A stretch of 64,000 nt of DNA. It comes from ZYF759 sp046297455 (GTDB taxonomy: Bacteria; Pseudomonadota; Alphaproteobacteria; Rhizobiales; Rhizobiaceae). A model generated the notes under the pieces. It was not told where the DNA came from and searched no databases. It was given only the letters and a program-made list of their open reading frames with translations. Shown one piece after another: positions 62,982-64,000 of the stretch; positions within the stretch are counted from its first letter, which is position 1; every line of letters begins with the position of its first letter. Made by a program: the position numbers and the translations under genes. The stretch spans positions 62,001 to 126,000 of the forward strand of contig JBKBIT010000003.1 in assembly GCA_046297455.1 (NCBI GenBank), written 5' to 3'.

Positions 62982-63881
62982 TCAGCGGGCGCGAGAGGCC
63001 TCGAAGATCGAATCGATCGCCTCGGCAAGGGCGGCGTCGAATTCTGCGTCGCTCTGCTGGGCCGAAAGGCCCTCTGTGAGCGCGCGCGAAAAGCTGGCGA
63101 TCATGCCCTCGTTCTGCATGAGCTTGGCGTTTGCTTCGTCGCGCGAATAGCCGCCCGACAGCGCGACCACGCGCATGACGCGCGGATCGTCGATCAGCGG
63201 CTTGTAGAGGTTCGCCTTCTCCGGCAGCGTGAGCTTGAGCATGATCTGCTTGCCGGCTGGCACCTTGTCTAGGTGCTTTGTGATCTCGGCGAGCAGGATG
63301 TCTTCGGCCTCCGCCTTGTCGGCGATCGAGATCGTGACCTCCGGTTCGATGATCGGCACGAGGCCGTGGGCGAGGATCTGGTTGCCGACTTCGAACTGCT
63401 GGGCAACGATGGCCTCAATACCCTTGGGGTTGGCGGCATCGATGACCGAACGCATCTTGGTGCCGAACACGCCCTTGGCGACCGCGCGCTTCAGGAGCAT
63501 GTCCAGATCGGGCATCGGCTTCATCAGCTTGACGCCGTCATTTTTCTCCGCGAGGCCCTTGTCGACTTTCAGGAAGGGTACGACCCCGCGCTTCTGCCAA
63601 AGATACTCGGCGGTCGGCGTGCCGTCGATGTCGCGGTCCATGGTCTGCTCGAACAGGATCGCGCCCATGACCTTGTCGCCGGTGAAAGCGGGCGACTTGA
63701 TGATGCGTGCGCGCATCTGGTGGATCAGATCGAACATCTCCGCCTCGTTCGACCAGGCGCCTTCCTCGACGCCGTAGAGCTTGAGCGCCTTGGGCGTTGA
63801 GCCACCCGACTGGTCGAGCGCGGCAATGAAGCCGTCCTTGTTTGCAGCCTGCGCGGCCATGGCGTCGCGGTGTTCGCTCAT
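62982..63881 (-). CDS. Fructose-bisphosphate aldolase class I
   Basis: A 299-residue Schiff-base aldolase that cleaves fructose 1,6-bisphosphate to triose phosphates. The start at 63881 is favoured over the adjacent ATG at 63884 because GGAGG then has six-base spacing. Motifs include NKDGFIAALDQSGGSTPKAL near the N-terminus, GVVPFLKVDKGLAEK, LVPIIEPEVTISI and the active-site region KQIMLKLTLPEKANLYKPLI, with the Schiff-base lysine in MLKLTLP. VVALSGGYSRDEANA binds phosphate. The size matches bacterial class I enzymes. The 116 bp upstream to the window end should hold its promoter. Confidence 0.93.
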   Translation of the reverse strand: MSEHRDAMAAQAANKDGFIAALDQSGGSTPKALKLYGVEEGAWSNEAEMFDLIHQMRARIIKSPAFTGDKVMGAILFEQTMDRDIDGTPTAEYLWQKRGVVPFLKVDKGLAEKNDGVKLMKPMPDLDMLLKRAVAKGVFGTKMRSVIDAANPKGIEAIVAQQFEVGNQILAHGLVPIIEPEVTISIADKAEAEDILLAEITKHLDKVPAGKQIMLKLTLPEKANLYKPLIDDPRVMRVVALSGGYSRDEANAKLMQNEGMIASFSRALTEGLSAQQSDAEFDAALAEAIDSIFEASRAR

Positions 63882-64000
63882 CATCTACCTCCGGAAAAAA
63901 CGCTGCACCGCGCATAGCAGAAGGCGCGCGGAAGCGAAACTTCGCGCGCGCCAGTCGAATCGATTAATGTCGGAGAATCCGCAGTTTAGCTTTCGAGTGC

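Overview
The window is a 64 kb piece of a GC-rich (roughly 62-63% by eye) chromosome of an alphaproteobacterium. Gene content and order point to Rhizobiales, most likely Phyllobacteriaceae (the Mesorhizobium / Aquamicrobium / Nitratireductor range): ruvCAB next to ybgC-tolQRAB-pal-cpoB-tilS-ftsH, xerC divergent from rimM-trmD-rplS, an ilvE / MarR / OmpR-type regulator cluster resembling petP-petR, cysteine-free L31, and an L19 with a long Ala/Glu/Lys tail. The genus is inferred from family resemblance only. There are no nodulation, nitrogen-fixation, plasmid, phage or CRISPR features.

Layout. 1-3.7 kb: an MBL hydrolase cut by the window edge, a MAPEG protein, branched-chain aminotransferase, and a MarR regulator with a perfect dyad over its own promoter, followed by a response regulator. 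3.7-13.7 kb: an SH3-domain protein, an eight-gene Mrp/Mbh-like cation-antiporter operon joined throughout by ATGA overlaps, and a large MscS channel. This block separates the response regulator from an EnvZ-like kinase at 13.9 kb. 15.3-22.6 kb: csaA, a YbjN-like protein, ubiK, then lgt-midA-pgeF-M24 protein-lipoprotein-prs. 22.8 kb: tRNA-Lys(CTT), followed by a sparsely coding stretch that holds a chemoreceptor ending in DWEEF. 26.7-32 kb: efp, an inositol-phosphatase-family gene, a hemolysin-III-family gene, and an ExbB/MotA-like plus OmpA/MotB-like motor pair with a secreted protein. 32-39.5 kb: PhoX-type phosphatase, a flavin dehydrogenase, an M20 amidohydrolase, a nucleotidyltransferase-fold protein and an ABC exporter. 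39.7-52.6 kb: rpmE, ruvC, ruvA, an AbrB-PIN toxin-antitoxin pair, ruvB, and the Tol-Pal cluster through ftsH. 52.6-64 kb: small envelope proteins, a TraB/GumN protein, xerC, rimM-trmD-rplS, an SDR enzyme, a YegD-like Hsp70, propionyl-CoA synthetase, a 52-residue membrane protein, an SGNH hydrolase and class I aldolase.

Most genes are housekeeping: translation and tRNA maturation (efp, tilS, trmD, rimM, rplS, rpmE), recombination and repair (ruvCAB, xerC), envelope upkeep (tol-pal, lgt, pgeF) and ion or osmotic homeostasis (Mrp-like complex, MscS). The most unusual arrangement is the AbrB-PIN pair between ruvA and ruvB. It is joined by 4-nt overlaps to itself and to ruvB, and it lies downstream of a GTTC-N7-GTTC motif, the alphaproteobacterial SOS-box pattern, so a toxin-antitoxin module appears to share the SOS-controlled transcript of the Holliday-junction motor. 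Other notable points are an Mrp-like operon with three antiporter-type subunits and no MrpA, an M24-fold protein that has lost all its metal ligands, and the separation of a putative regulator/kinase pair by a 10 kb ion-transport block.
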